A DNA stretch of 64,000 nt from Siphonodentalium dalli (GCA_032622095.1 CP136062.1:133689282-133753281); one strand, 5' to 3'. Shown: positions 45,915-58,828, counted from the stretch's first letter. The notes: generated from the letters alone by a model not told the origin. A program made the numbers and translations.

Positions 45915-47370
45915 CAGGTATGTGGCTCTTCTGTTCCATTATGATAAACCAATATCAACTGGATACAGGATGGATGCCAAGATGGTAGCCAGGGAGTTAC
46001 TCTATGAATATTTGAGGTGAATAGGTATGCATGGAGTTAGTGTATGTCTTGGATGATGTGAATATGCATACAATGAGTGACTATATGGTTATGAGTGTGT
46101 TGTCCATAGTGAGAAGTATAGGTATACAGGGAGATGTCATGGTCAGGTGTGGGGTGAATCGGTATGAATGGGGTGAGTGTATGGTGCATGGTTGTGTGTA
46201 TCTTGTACTGGTGCACCCGATGTGCCTGTATGGACATTGATGTGGTGTATGGTTATAGCTACATGGCCATCTATGTATTGATTATGTATATATGGAGTGA
46301 CTGTAAGGTCATGGGTGGGATGTACATGTGTTTTCTGTATGATCATGGATGGGGTGTGTGGATAAATCGTGAGTGAGTTTATGGTTACGGGCAATGTGTG
46401 TGGTATACGTGGAATGACTGTACTGTCATGATTGAAGTGTATATGTATAAGTGGAGTAAGCTGGTGGACATTATCGCGTGGGAGTGTCCTTGTGGTAACG
46501 GATGGGATGTATATGTTTATATCTCGTGGATGCATTATCATTGGTATGTGTGTAGGGATTAGCTGTATGATCATGGATGGCGTGTATGATTATACAGTAC
46601 GTTGCTGAACTGTCATGTGTGATGTATATATGCAAGTATGGATGATATGAGTGGTCGTGTGTGCGGGTTTTTTGTATATCTGGAAGGACTGAATGACCAG
46701 TGGTGAGGTGCATATGTATACCTGGAGTGACTCTATAGTCTATGGTGGGCTTCATATGTATATATCGAGTGGTTACATGTATATGACTGTGTGTGGAATT
46801 TGTATACAGGTAGTGACTGTATGGTCAATGGTGAAATGAGTACATGTAGGTATACAAGGAGTGACATCAATGTAATGAATATCTATGCCGGGAGTGACTA
46901 AATGGTCATGTGTCAGATGTGTGAGTATACCTGGTGTTCCTGCTTGGCGACTCGTGGCGGTATGGTTATGTGTAGGTTATGTGGATATACAATGATGTTG
47001 CTATATGGTCATGTGCGAGGTGTACATGTATGTGTATATAGCGAGTGGCTATATGGCCATGGATGATGTGCATATGCACATATGGAGTGACTATACTGAC
47101 ATGGCTGGGGTGTATTAGTATATATTGAGTTGCTATTCGGCTATGGTGTGACAAATAGGGATACAGTGAGTGACATGGCCAATGGTGAGGTAAATATGTA
47201 TACCATACACATTACCCGTAGCCATAAAATCACTCACTATTTATGCACACACCACATCCGTGATCATACAGAAACACATGTACATTCCACCCATGACCAT
47301 GTAGCTATATCCATACACCACCTCAATGTCCATACAGGCACACCGGGTGCACCCGTACAGTATACACACA

Positions 47371-47718
47371 AACAAGTGTCCACTTAACCACGGTGCGGTT
47401 AGCGTTGCCACCGCGGCCGAAATACAACAACACTGCGGCTCCACCGGCTAACTACAGTTGGGCCGCAGTGTACTTGCCATTCGGCCATGGTGTAGTTGCT
47501 GCGGTGTACGTTCATTAAACTGAAAAAAGATGATACAAATCAGAAATCTAACCACGGTGCACATGCCATTCGGCCGCGTTGTAGTTGCCTTTCGGCCATG
47601 GTGTACTTGCCGTTCGGCTTCAGTGTACTTGCTTTCGGCCGCAGTGCTCAACCGCAGTTACAAACGCTGACACCGCGGCCGAACGGCAAATACACCGCGG
47701 TGCCAATGGACACTTGTT
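47371..47718. mobile_element. GC-rich block in the right arm with its own short inverted ends
   Basis: It begins CAAGTGTCCACTTAACCACG and ends CGCGGTGCCAATGGACACTTG (last 20 shown from GCGG). The CAAGTGTCCA/TGGACACTTG ends make it look like an independent small element. Its interior is the same 21-bp-type repeat as 45590-45914. Confidence 0.65.
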
Positions 47719-49921
47719 TTGTCGAGCGGGGTACACCATACAGTCAACTCCATTCATACCGATTCACCACACACCTGACCATGACCTCTCCCTGTATACC
47801 TATACATCTCACTATGGACAACACACTCATAGCCATATAGTCACTCATTGTATGCATATTCACATCATTCATGACATACACTAACTCCATGTATACCTAT
47901 TCACCTCACCTATGACCATAGAGTAACTCCCTGGCTACCATATTGGCATCCATCCTGTATCCAGTTGATAGTTTTTATCATAATGGACCAGAAGAGTCAC
48001 ATATTATGGTTCATCTCAGTTCCGTCTCAAAGTTCTGCCCATTTCCTTCCAATAATATGGTCAGAATCACAAAAGAAGTTCTCCGCAAAATTCCATAATT
48101 TAAAATGAATTTGTCATGCCCCACACGGAACTGGTACAGCCATAATAGAACATTTAATTGTCAGTTAATTAACTAACACATATAATAACCAAATGGGTCA
48201 CAATTTGCTACATTTTCGGATAACGCAGAGAATAATTATATATATATAATGTTATAATGATATATGTAAAAAAAATAACTTATTACCAATTTGGTTGCCA
48301 TTTTGGAAGCCATCTTGAGCAATTTGTTATATAAACACCGTAGTGTGACACATTTAAGATAGACCAATACAATACACACCTTTCAATTCAAAGATAGTTA
48401 CAATATTACTAGAAAAAATTGTCCAAACCCGAAAAGTTAATTTTTGCCGATATTTATGTCAAGTTTTTGTGAGAAAAGTCCAATATTTTTGGTGATGTCA
48501 GTGATGACAACAGTAACAATTAACCATGATGCAGCAGACATGTTAGTATTCAATGTATAGAAGGCATAATAGCCAATTTTGTACATCAACCACAACTTGT
48601 AAGCGATTGCAGGACACCCTAGGGCAATATTTACCATTTTCCATATTTTGGCAGCCATTTTGAGCCAAAGTAAGAATTTTGGTTTCACTTAGTTGGAATA
48701 TTCATAGGTAATAGTATGCCTTACTTAATTGCAACCTTCTGTTCATTTCTTGTTGAAATATGACTAGAATCCCAGTTGTGATTTTTTGTGAAATTTTATA
48801 CCGTGTTCTGTAAAATCGAATTTTTGAGGGATCACAAGCAGGTAGGACCCCAATAATTGCATATTTAATTGATCCAATGATCAGTTAATATACAAAATAC
48901 AAAATAAAGTCATATTACTCAACCAGTTCCAAACAGCATGAACTGATCTAGAAGATATTTGTGAAAAAATGTCATATTTTAACTTCCGGTGGCCATTTTG
49001 GTAGCCATCTTGGATGGTGAGTTTCAATTTTGGCACGAAATAGTGTCATTATGTCTTAGCTTAATGAAAATATATACATTTTCCAGATTAGTCATGTGAA
49101 TTTGCAACAAATTCCAAGTAACTGGTTTCACGTCTGGGAAAAAATTGGGGGGGGGGGGGTATACTTTTTAGGGCGCTATAAAAAAAATTGCTCAAGGCTG
49201 ACAGATGGCCAGCCGATAAAATATTGATGTCGGATGACTGAATTAACAAAATCCGCAGAGAAAAAAACTTTATACGCCAAAACACGCATCCGTGAATTTC
49301 GGGGGTTTGGCGACCGGACTATACCTACAGATACAGATACAGATATTTCTCACGCAAATAATGGTTCTAAACATGTCAAACATGGTAGCCAGCTGATGCT
49401 AATAGCAGTAGTAATAATAGGCCTAAGCCAATAATTTGCGAAGGTGTGTCCACTAAATTTTAATTCTATTTTATTCATTGTAATCACCGTGTGAATATCC
49501 ACCGATCATCTTTTTGGGAGATTTCTGTTTTTCCATTTTATATAGAAAATAAAAATTCTGTAAAACGTTGTCAAGCACGCTCGCCGATAGATGGCGTTCA
49601 AACAGGTGCTCCTTTTTTCTTTTTGATGTGGCCTAAAAAGTGGGCGTCAACATTTTGTCACCGTGACTATTTTCCCAATTTCGCTGCTCGTTTGTGACTT
49701 GTGAGTGGAATTGTCCAACACACTGATAATTCTATTTTGTTTTATGCAATCATATAAGGAGTTCATTTATCAAATCTAGTTTTAAAACAGATCATTAAGA
49801 ATTTAAATTAAGATTACCATTTATATAAGACAACGAACTGCTGATTGTAAACAATAAATAGGCATCACATATTGCATTCTGTTGTTTTGGGCTATTTTTA
49901 GAAACGCGTCATATAAACTCA

Positions 49922-50095
49922 CCATAAGATAAGATAAGATAAGATAAGTTTATTGGCACTAGAATCATGAAACATTGTAACAGAGTAAGACAAGAAAACT
50001 ATAGTCAGAAATGGTAACGCCACCAATATCATATTATTAGCCATAAATATAAATTATAATACAATTATTCTATAAACTAGCTAGCTTTCAAATTT
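49922..50095 (-). repeat. TAAGA microsatellite tail and a segment shared with 52985-53092
   Basis: ATAAGATAAGATAAGATAAG next to TTTATTGGCACTAG looks, on the minus strand, like the tail of a LINE or SINE. The following 49985-50095, with ATAGTCAGAAATGGTAACGC, is repeated at 52985-53092 with small differences. Confidence 0.6.
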
Positions 50096-50214
50096 TATGT
50101 GGGAAATTTGCATACTTCCATATTTCAAGTTTTCCCGTTTCTCGTGTTATATACATTACTTTCTTCAAACTGTCTTCTTTATTACACAAGCTGATGGGCC
50201 CGACTTCGTCCGGG

Positions 50215-50770
50215 CTGTTTCCCATCTGATTTCCAGCGAAAGGCGCGATTTAAAATTGACCTTCAATTGACTATTTCGAAAGTCAAGGTCAGGTCAGGGT
50301 CATGATTTGACCTGTCCAAAACACACCACCCAGAGAAAAGTACCCCTAGGTATCAAATTTCGTCGAAATCCGTCCGTTTTACCCCACTTGACCTTTAATT
50401 AACAATTTTGAAGGTCAAGGTAAGGTCGGAGTCATGATTTGACGCGTCCAAAACACTCCCCGACAAAAGTACCCATAGGTATAAAATTTCGTTGAAATCC
50501 ATCCGTTTTACCCGATTTGACCTGTGAATGACCACATTGAAGGTCAAGGTCATGCAGATGTTACGATTTGACCCATTCAAAACACTCCCCGGACAAAAGT
50601 ATCCCTAGGTATCAAATTTCGCCGAAATTTGTCCGTTTTACCCAAATTGACCTTGCATTGACAGTTTTAAAGGTCAAGGTCATGTCGGGGTCACGATTTG
50701 ACCCGTCCAAAACACTTCCCGGACACAATTTATACCCATAAGTATCAAATTACGTTGAAATCTATAGAAA
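50215..50770. repeat. ~130-bp tandem repeat, about four copies
   Basis: AAGGTCAAGGTCA occurs at about 50279, 50411, 50540 and 50670. Each copy is followed by ATGATTTGAC(C/G)(T/C)GTCCAAAACAC and a GAAATCCGTCCGTTTTACCC block. Copies are diverged. Confidence 0.8.
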
Positions 50771-51229
50771 GCCGAAGAGGACATGTTAGTTGCTATTTGC
50801 TAGATATACGACGCACGACTTGTCGCGGTATTTTAAAGGTGTTTCAAACTAGGAGATAGAAGTATTCTGCGTTTCAAATGGTGATGAATTATAGTATTTT
50901 ATTCAAATTTTATGGCATAAATTGTTATTAAAACTGTATATACTATAAAAAAATGAATGACTCGAAAATTAAGTGGGCCTTTAAACAAAGTCACAATTGC
51001 AGTTAGGCTCATCTCATACTCGTCTATTCAGCGATATTCTGCTGCGCAGTTTGTTATAGCCTCCAGTATTCATTGAGCGTTATAGCCCCACTGTTATAAT
51101 TCGCCTTTAGCAGGCGTACTCTTGCCTCAGATTATTGAGATATTAGGTCACACGTAATGACATTTAAAAAAAATCGCATGGAAACATAGCAATTGTGTGG
51201 GCTGCTTGGCGTGAATATGTAATGAGAAA

Positions 51230-52000
51230 TAAGGTACGTAATGACATTAAACTCAAGAAAACCCGCGAAAACAAAACAAAATCACATTTAATGTTTTAAG
51301 TTATATCCTTCATAAAAAGAATCTTCGTGATAATGAGCCCTCTCAATACTTTAGAATATAGAATTAACCTTAAAATAACAAAAACCTTCGGAATATAGAA
51401 CCTTCGGAATAACGAACCTTCGGAATGGCGAACATTCAGAGAAATTTCGGAATAGTGGACCTTCGGGATAGTGAACCTTCGCAATAGATACATGCCCCCC
51501 AATATTGATATTATATGCCCAGAGTTCAAAGGTATGGGTCCATACAATTCTAAATTTGGCCCTTAAAATATTGAACTCCAAATTGGAGCCCACACAGACC
51601 ATCACTTAAGTCAACTGTACCTGTATCATGTCCCAATGCGGGAGGGTCCATATATACTACAACATTCATATTATATGCCAAGAATTCAAAGGTATGGGCC
51701 CACGTAATGACATTAAATCTCAAGAAAACCCGCGAAAACAAAACAAAATCACATTTAATGTTCTAAGTTAAGTTATTTCCTCCAGTATCTGTATCGGTAT
51801 GTGCGCAGGATCAGTTCGGATGTGAGTGCACACTCCATAAAAAGAATCTTTGTGATAATGAACCCTCTCAAATTAGTTTCAATACTTTAGAATATAGAAT
51901 TAACCTAAAAATAACAAAAACCTTCGGAATAGAGAACCTTCGGAATAGCGGACCTTCGTGATAGCGAACCTTCATAATAGAAACATGTCCCCACAATTAC
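51230..52000. repeat. Direct duplication (~280-bp units) with CCTTCGGAATAG motifs
   Basis: CGTAATGACATTAAA then AGAAAACCCGCGAAAACAAA occurs at about 51238 and 51703, and the block from CATAAAAAGAATCTT occurs at 51312 and 51836. Both units end in runs of AACCTTCGGAATAGCG-type motifs of about 17-18 bp. Confidence 0.8.
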
Positions 52001-52387
52001 ACCGGTGACGTAAACACATGTGCTAATCTTTGTCGTACTACCGTGACTCTATCGGTACGGTTTACTCAAGTACGAAATAACCATAATACAATCGCCCAGT
52101 GGATTATCGATCGACCGCATAATATGAAAAACTCTACACCAGCTTACACCACTGTGTGGCGTAAATAGGTAACATATGTATATGTGTTATATGAGGTTGC
52201 AAATGGAATAATAATCGCGTTGGCTGTCAGTATCTGGAAGATCTATGGGTAGATTAAGAGAGCCAGCTAGCTGGTATAACTGGATATTAACTGTTGATAG
52301 TACAACCAATATTTAGAGACAAATCTCGAGTAAATGGGTAATATATATAGACTTTAAATTACGGTACCTACATATGGGTATAAGCTG

Positions 52388-54092
52388 GTACATGCAGTTG
52401 CCGGTCCCACTATATACCAAGCAATACCGAGCAATACCAAGCAGTAGACAAATAATATATGCACAATATGTGCACAACTGCACATGCTGTATGGGGAATA
52501 AGGACAATAACGATGTAAATAAACATGGACATGGCCATGTGCAGACCCACTGAAATCATATCCACAAAGCCAACGGCATACTATAATATTTTGACTCGAG
52601 GAATTGTATAACTATAAGATAAATACTAGTAAATACATGATGTACATACCATAGAAATAATCCATTAGTCTATTGTTGACAGATTCGAGTTATTAATTTA
52701 CCGGCGCTAGCCTCAGCTCCACTGTCACGCTGTGACTGTCTCCAGTCCAGTGAAAAGAAAAGAAAATCTAATTATCTACTAGTACACTTCCAGTCACACA
52801 ATTTCGAGAAATTTGCAAATTGCAGGTCATCACAATTGAATAAACACTGAGCCAGACATTGACAATTGTAACCCTAAAACATAAGAATTAAAAACACGTA
52901 AGAAATTGTTACCAAATAATGTCCTTATGGCAGTGCTATTTCGTAGTGTTAACGTAGAGGGCGCTGTATGGAGTTTCGGCGTCGCCGTGTTAACAAGAAA
53001 ACCATAGTCAGAAATGGTAACGCCATATTATATTATTAGCCATAAATATAAATTATAATATAATTATAATATAAACTAGCTTTCAAATTCCATTTCAAAT
53101 AACACTGTTATGCAAATTCCGAATTAGTAACCATAAGTTACCAATAGAAACGGGACGGTGGAACAATACCGAACGTAATGACCGCACTTGCGTGTTATGC
53201 GATACAGGGTTAATTGGTGACTAATTTCATTACCTTCTCGTATGTACAAAAATGACCCAATGCCCGGCGCAGATTGTTACCAATGTTAACTGGCCGACGA
53301 CCTAATACAATATTGATGAGTGATTTACTCAACGACGACAATGTAACACATCTCCGCATTAAGTACAAATAACAACTGTGAGTCTCAATAACATAATACA
53401 ATTAGAGAACGAATGGAAATACTAAAGTTACAAGACTTGACTGACAGACTACAAGACATTGTGATATATGGACCAGCACAGAGATGTTAGAAGTGCTTTC
53501 TACGGTGCTGGCAGCTTCATGCTTGCACCAACTGCAAAGTCACTTTGTGTTCGCCATGAGACATGGGCACATTTAACAACTGACCGAACTCTAATGTACT
53601 GTGCAGATAGCTTATACTGTCTATTAGGTTCAAAACAGGAGAAACACAAGGAACCTCAAGGAAATGTTAAATACTTGTGATGAATAATTCGATGATGTGT
53701 CTTTATTTGATAGCCAACTGAATGGCAAAACAAAAACATATCTTTAAATCCGCCTGACTTATAGTCTGCTGGTCAAAAGCCTGGATAAAGTATGGTGGCA
53801 GTTAGTGTTTACGAGATATTGTTTCTAATTGGATTTTACAGCCCGTCGCCTTACTGCTTGGTATTTACGCTATATACCAAGCAGCAATTACCAAGCAGTA
53901 ATATTGGTCGGCTTAGTTGTTAGTGGTTTATAGGTCGAATATACATATAATATTAAATAAAACAACCCTTAGACTGTCCATGCATACAACCTTCTATGAC
54001 CTTCTACGATCTTCTACTTTCATTATTTGTCTACTGCTTGGTATTGCTTGGTATTGCTTGGTATATAGTGGGACCCTGCAGTTGCATGTAGT
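52388..54092. mobile_element. ~1.7-kb element with ~70-bp inverted repeats (ACCAAGCAATACCAAGCA)
   Basis: The left has GGTCCCACTATATACCAAGC followed by AATACCGAGCAATACC. The right has the reverse complement ending GCTTGGTATATAGTGGGACC. An inner partial copy lies at 53850-53905. ORFs of 63-70 codons inside have no recognisable domain. It is a non-autonomous DNA transposon candidate. Confidence 0.7.
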
Positions 54093-55320
54093 TTTCAAAA
54101 TAACATGGTAGCCTTAATAACCCAGCTCACATCTCTGTAGACCCCGAAGCCACGACAAATAGTTTTCATGGCTGGCTCAACTGATTTTCGTGGCTGGTTA
54201 GCTAGCTAAGCCGGCTCAGTCACGACGTTCGTGGCTGACGAAATATGGCGGCTCAGTCGGCTGAGATGTTATCATTCAGCGTATTTTCGTTTCCGAAATG
54301 TTCCTAATCCCCTGTTACCGGTTATAGACGCCGTTTTTTTAGCGTTTGTGGTGAACCCGTAGAATTCCAGACCACACGTAATCTTTTGATGTTGGGCTTT
54401 CCCATTATGGCGAAAATTCATGAAGGACTGGCATGGATATACTATGTAGTTTCCCATCTAATCAGTATAAGTAGTTACATTGGGACTTCTGTCGACTTCA
54501 GACTGCTATCATCACTGCCATCTTGCGATATATGCATGCATCATTGAATGATGAACCCGATAGTAATGATATATAATATTTCAAACTATTTTCTATTCTT
54601 ATGTGTATATATTGACAAATGCCAGTGGTGTCTGAGACTGGGTGTTGTCGATATAAACAATTTATATTTTAACCCTTTCAATACCGAATGGATGCGCCCA
54701 TTCAGCAATATGAAAGCATGCATTGGGATAGTCTATTCCACATTAAGGGGCCAGGTGTTCGGATAATATAACAACCATGCTGTGTCCATGCGAGTATGCC
54801 AATATTAGGCAATGTTGTTTAGTTCTTTGCGATTCACAGTACAGTTGTGCTTGACATATAAGCCCATGTACACGGCTCAGCCATTTTACAATTCCGGCGG
54901 CGGATATTTTTAATGTGGCTGGCGTTAGAAATAATATGGCAGGTGGCGGCTTGTGGCCAATATGGCTGGCGGCGTACGATGGCGGCTTCGGGCTCTACAT
55001 CTCTGTCTGATAAATATCCAACCTCCGTCTCATTTCTATCAACTATGTCTGATGACTCTGGAACTTGAACTGATTTCAGAGATGAAGGGGGAATCCCCAT
55101 TTTCTGAAAACTTGTTAAGGAGGAGGTCAAGTGACCAATTTTGAATGGGCATATCTTCTTCGTGTGACAGCTCGCTGTCATTTACTGACAATTATGAGCC
55201 GCCTGGAGGAGATTTTAGATTCCAAGACAATGTGCGTAGGACTCAATGGTGTTAGTTTGAGTCGAAAGATGTGGTGGTGGTAACATTCATTTTTGAGCGC
55301 CTAAATTTTGGTGGTCGATA
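54093..55320. other. Intergenic with minor repeats
   Basis: At 54150-54262 there are GCCACGA/TCGTGGC-type short inverted repeats. A TTAACCCTTTCAATACCGAA at 54668 resembles the tip of the 11368 family. A 36-codon Ser-rich frame occurs at 55145-55255. No gene confirmed. Confidence 0.5.
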
Positions 55321-57535
55321 TATTATTATTATTTTTTTTATTTTTTTTTTGTCGTTTCATGATATTAAAAGAAAAAAATTATTTACAGCTGTCAGTGTCT
55401 ATTTCTCAGTATTGTTGCGACGTTTTCTTTTGGCCATTATGGACTGCATCAATGATGATGAGAGCTGTGACTTGAATGTTTTGTTGTCTTCAATTATGCT
55501 TGTGGAGGGTGGTAACAGGTTAAATTCTGCTATGGTACGAGGATAGAATGAATAGAAATAGGAATCTTTATTAGCTCTGAGGGTGTGGAATGTTAGTTTA
55601 TTTTTCTTGCTGTATCTGCATGGTACGGACAGTTTTGTATTTTAATATGTCAGCTGGGTATATAGATAGTTGCCATTAGTTGGTGATGTACAATTTTATG
55701 GAAGACTGTTAGCCTGGTTTGTAGGCGGCGTTCTTGTAATGGTTGCCAATTTAGGGTCTGTAGCATATCAGTTACTGAGCTGATGTTATGGAAGCTGTTC
55801 ATGACATACCTTGCAGCTCTCCTTTGGACTGCCTCAATTTGTTTAATTTCTTTATCTGTATGTGGGTCCAGATTGATTTACAGTAATCTAGGATGGGTCT
55901 TACGAGAGATTGATATGCCCTCTCTTTGATTGTTCGGTTGGTGACCATTAAGTTTCGCTTGAGGAAGCCAAGAATTCGGTTTGCTTTGCCCGTGATGTTA
56001 TCGATATGTTCGTCCCACTTGAGATCATGCTGGATTGTTATACCCAAATATTTGGCAGAATTTATTTTTTCAAGTGGATGGCTATTTAGATTGTAGTTGT
56101 TTCGTATTGGTTCTTCTTTTCTGCTAATGGTAAGTAGGTTATATTTACTTGGGTGGCATGCCATTAGCCAATCTCTCTCCCAACGTGCTGAATTATTGAG
56201 ATTGTGTTGCAATTTAACTGTGTCAGAGTGGTCATGAATCCTACGGTAAATAATGCTGTCGTCAGCAAACAGTCTTAGAGAGCTATGTTTCAGATAAGTG
56301 TGGAAGTCGTTGATATCGAGCAGGAAGAGTATAGGGCCAAGTACAGAGACCTGGGGAACCCCAGAGGTTACTGGAATATGACAGGAAGAGTGTCCTTCGA
56401 GAACTACAGATTGGGTCGTACCATGTAGGAAACTGGAGATCCAATCACAGACTTGAGAGTTAATGCCGTAATAATTTAACTTGTAGATGAGGCGTGGGTG
56501 ATGAACATTGTCAAATGCTTTTGCAAAGTCCATTATGATTATGTCGGTTTGTATGGATTTATTATCATTTTCAGAGATTTCTTGTAGAAAGTCAATAAGT
56601 TGGGTTTCGCAGGAACATTTTCGTCGGAAGCCATGTTGTTTATTGTAGAGAATATTATTTGTTTCAAGGAAAGTCATTGTTTTGCTACTGATGATGTGTT
56701 CAAGGATTTTGCATGAGATGCAGGTGAGGGATATTGGGCGGTAGTTAATGGGGTCATGTTTGTTGCCCTTTTTGAAGATGGGGCTGACATTTGTGGTCTT
56801 CCAGTCTAGGGGGACTGTTCCAGTTGTCAGAGAAAGATTATATATGTGGGTCAGAATTAGGGCTATTGTGTTACTGAGATATTTTATAATGTGACCGTGT
56901 ATATACCATCGGGTCCCATAGCTTTCAAGTTGTGGGGGTCTATGTCGGCAAGAAGTTTCTCAACCCCGTTTTCAGTGATGGATATATCGTTCATGGTCAG
57001 GTAAGGACTTGTGCCTTTATCTGGGATGATGGTTGAGTCTAATTCTGTAGAGAAGGCCTTTTGAAACTGCTTGTTGAGTAACTCTGCTTTTTGGATTGGG
57101 TCGTACACCATTGTCCCAATTTTTTCGAGTGGTGGGATGTTTTGTGAGTCTGCCCTCTGGGATTTGATGTAAGAAAATTGTTTCTTGGGGTTTGACTTCT
57201 TTGTGTGTTCAAATGGTGTTTCTGGGCTTGGAACTGGGAGGTCGAGGATTTAGTTGTTTATATAGTCCCAATATAATTTCCTGGTTTCTCTCTGTACTTC
57301 TGATCTTAGTTTGTTGTACCGAGCTGTGTGTTTCTGATGTTTGAAAATTTTCTTAAGTTTTATCATCTTGCTTCTCAACTTTTGGTTGACCCAGGGCAAT
57401 TTATGTTGTTTCTTGATTGTTTTGCATGGGACATGTTTCTCGCATGATTTTAATAGATGCTCTTTAAAGGAGGACCAGATTTCATTGACATCTTTGTTTG
57501 TTTTTGATGCAAATCTCCACAGCAAAAGTTACAGA
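55321..57535 (-). pseudogene. LINE (CR1/L2/Jockey-like), 5'-truncated, broken RT
   Basis: On the minus strand, a linker region (57525-57250) and RT entry (57111-56884, LLADIDPHNLKAMGPDGIY) lead to the RT core (56677-55799): GFRRKCSCETQLIDFLQEIS, MDFAKAFDNVHH, TSGVPQVSVLGPILFL, RLFADDSIIYR, SAKYLGITIQHDLKWDEHI. The catalytic FADD is kept; the usual GVPQGS reads GVPQVS. Three open pieces are separated by frame breaks or stops, and the endonuclease is missing. The C-terminal tail continues to about 55400, and the A/T-rich tail lies at 55321-55352. Confidence 0.9.
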
Positions 57536-57966
57536 GTTGCAAATATTTATGGGCGTGACTTTTTGCGGTATTGAAAACAATACATATTTTTCTGGCAGGT
57601 CGGCTTGGAATATATTCCATTAGAAAGTTGGTTTATTTTATATCAATTTTTTTAAACTAGGTCAAGGTGACTCAACTCTATTTTGATTTTTTAAAACTAG
57701 GTCAAGTATACTCTACTCTATGTTTAGCTGGTTCAAGCAGGTCCGAAAAAAAAAATTATTCGGTATGAAATTAAATTTTTTTAAACTTATTTTCATGGCT
57801 GTTCATGTATTCTGCAAGATTGAGATATGATGAATTTTGATTTTATCTGTACCAGTATAAACTGTAATAAATACAATATGTTGACAGAAATAACCCATGC
57901 TGAGACATTGAAAAGATTTTTGTTTTGTATTTTTATAAACGACGAGCAAAACTTTAGGTAAGGGGT

Positions 57967-58164
57967 TTAAACCTTTCAATACATGTACTAAATGAATTTG
58001 AACAGTCTATTATTCAACTTGAGTGTTTTCAGGAAATATAAGCAGACAACAGATAATACAAGTGCAGAAGGATTCCTATTATTTGGTGGGAAATGTTCAG
58101 ATAAGTTATTGAGGACTTAGTAGTTGAATATTTCCTAAGGAGTCTATGCAACAATGAGTATTTA
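57967..58164. repeat. Arm of the 11368-12434 inverted-repeat family
   Basis: TAATACAAGTGCAGAAG and GAGTATTTAGTATAG match, inverted, the right arm of the element at 11368-12434. No matching second arm is seen nearby, so it is a partial copy. Confidence 0.6.
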
Positions 58165-58482
58165 GTATAGCTGAAGGGGTGATTGTCACTACATTTTTGG
58201 TGTTTTGGGTACCCAGCTTTGGGAATAGGTGTTTTGGGTACCCAACTTAATGACCTTTGCAGTTTTGTGTGATATATGTTGTCATAAATAATAAAAAAAA
58301 GCAATTATTAGTCAGAAATATCAATTTTTAATGTTAGTAATCAAGTGCCAATTGATAGCATGCAACATTTATTGGACAATTGTGTGCTCAAAACAATGCA
58401 AAGGTCAATTTCTTAAAGCTGGGTACCCAACACACCAAAATGTGACGACAATGACCCCTTCAGCTTTAGTATACATGTCAAG
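58150..58482. repeat. ~330-bp palindrome with TGGGTACCCA motifs
   Basis: GTATAGCTGAAGGGGTGATT at 58156 faces CAATGACCCCTTCAGCTTTA near 58468. TTTTGGGTACCCAGC occurs twice at the left and AGCTGGGTACCCAAC once at the right. MITE-like; no clear target duplication. Confidence 0.7.
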
Positions 58483-58828
58483 GACCAGTAACACTGAATT
58501 GGTTAAGTTAATCAAGTTCATTTGATTAGGGTACCCATGATCTCCAAATCATTGACTATTGTACCCATCATTTCCAAAACATTGACTAGCTAGAGTACCA
58601 AGGATCTCCAAATCTCACCCAATCGGCATGCGACTTCTAAGGGCTCTATCAAATAGACATGCAATAAACAAGTAAGATGGCTGCGATTTTGGAATATATA
58701 ATAATATAAGAACAGTTTTAATTATTCGGGCAGATTTATTATTGAAACATTTGATAAGATTTTTTATTTTATTTCAGACTAGTGACACGTATACATTAGA
58801 AACATTTTTTTTAAGTGTTTTGTTTCAG

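Larger units (their letters stand above)
44283..49321. mobile_element. 5-kb fold-back element with ~1.9-kb inverted arms
   Basis: The ends TAGTCCGGCCGCCA and (reverse complement) TAGTCCGGTCGCCA are followed by arms that mirror each other: 44283-46370 against 47219-49321. Each arm contains a poly-C/poly-G tract (44418-44434; 49147-49160). The core (about 46370-47219) is made of loose GGTATAC...GGAGTGACT...GGTCATGG repeats of about 45 bp. No transposase frame found. ORFs here, including the His-rich ones, are repeat artefacts. No certain target duplication. Confidence 0.85.

Noticed and set aside
46037-47154. His-rich ORFs on the minus strand that look like metal-binding repeats
   Set aside because: They come from loose ATATG/CATAC-type repeats in the core of the fold-back element, and appear in several frames and both strands.
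53210-53680. ORFs of 63-70 codons on both strands as a possible transposase remnant
   Set aside because: They lie inside an inverted-repeat element, but no catalytic motif or known family could be recognised.
54834-55181. 115-codon minus-strand ORF
   Set aside because: No recognised domain, in an intergenic region between repeats; length alone is not enough in a 64-kb window.
55145-55255. Ser-rich 36-codon frame (MGISSSCDSSLSFTDNYEPP then GGDFRFQ)
   Set aside because: The style resembles the N-terminus of some acidic cytoplasmic-domain proteins, but it is short, has a stop, no supported splice donor and no neighbour exon.
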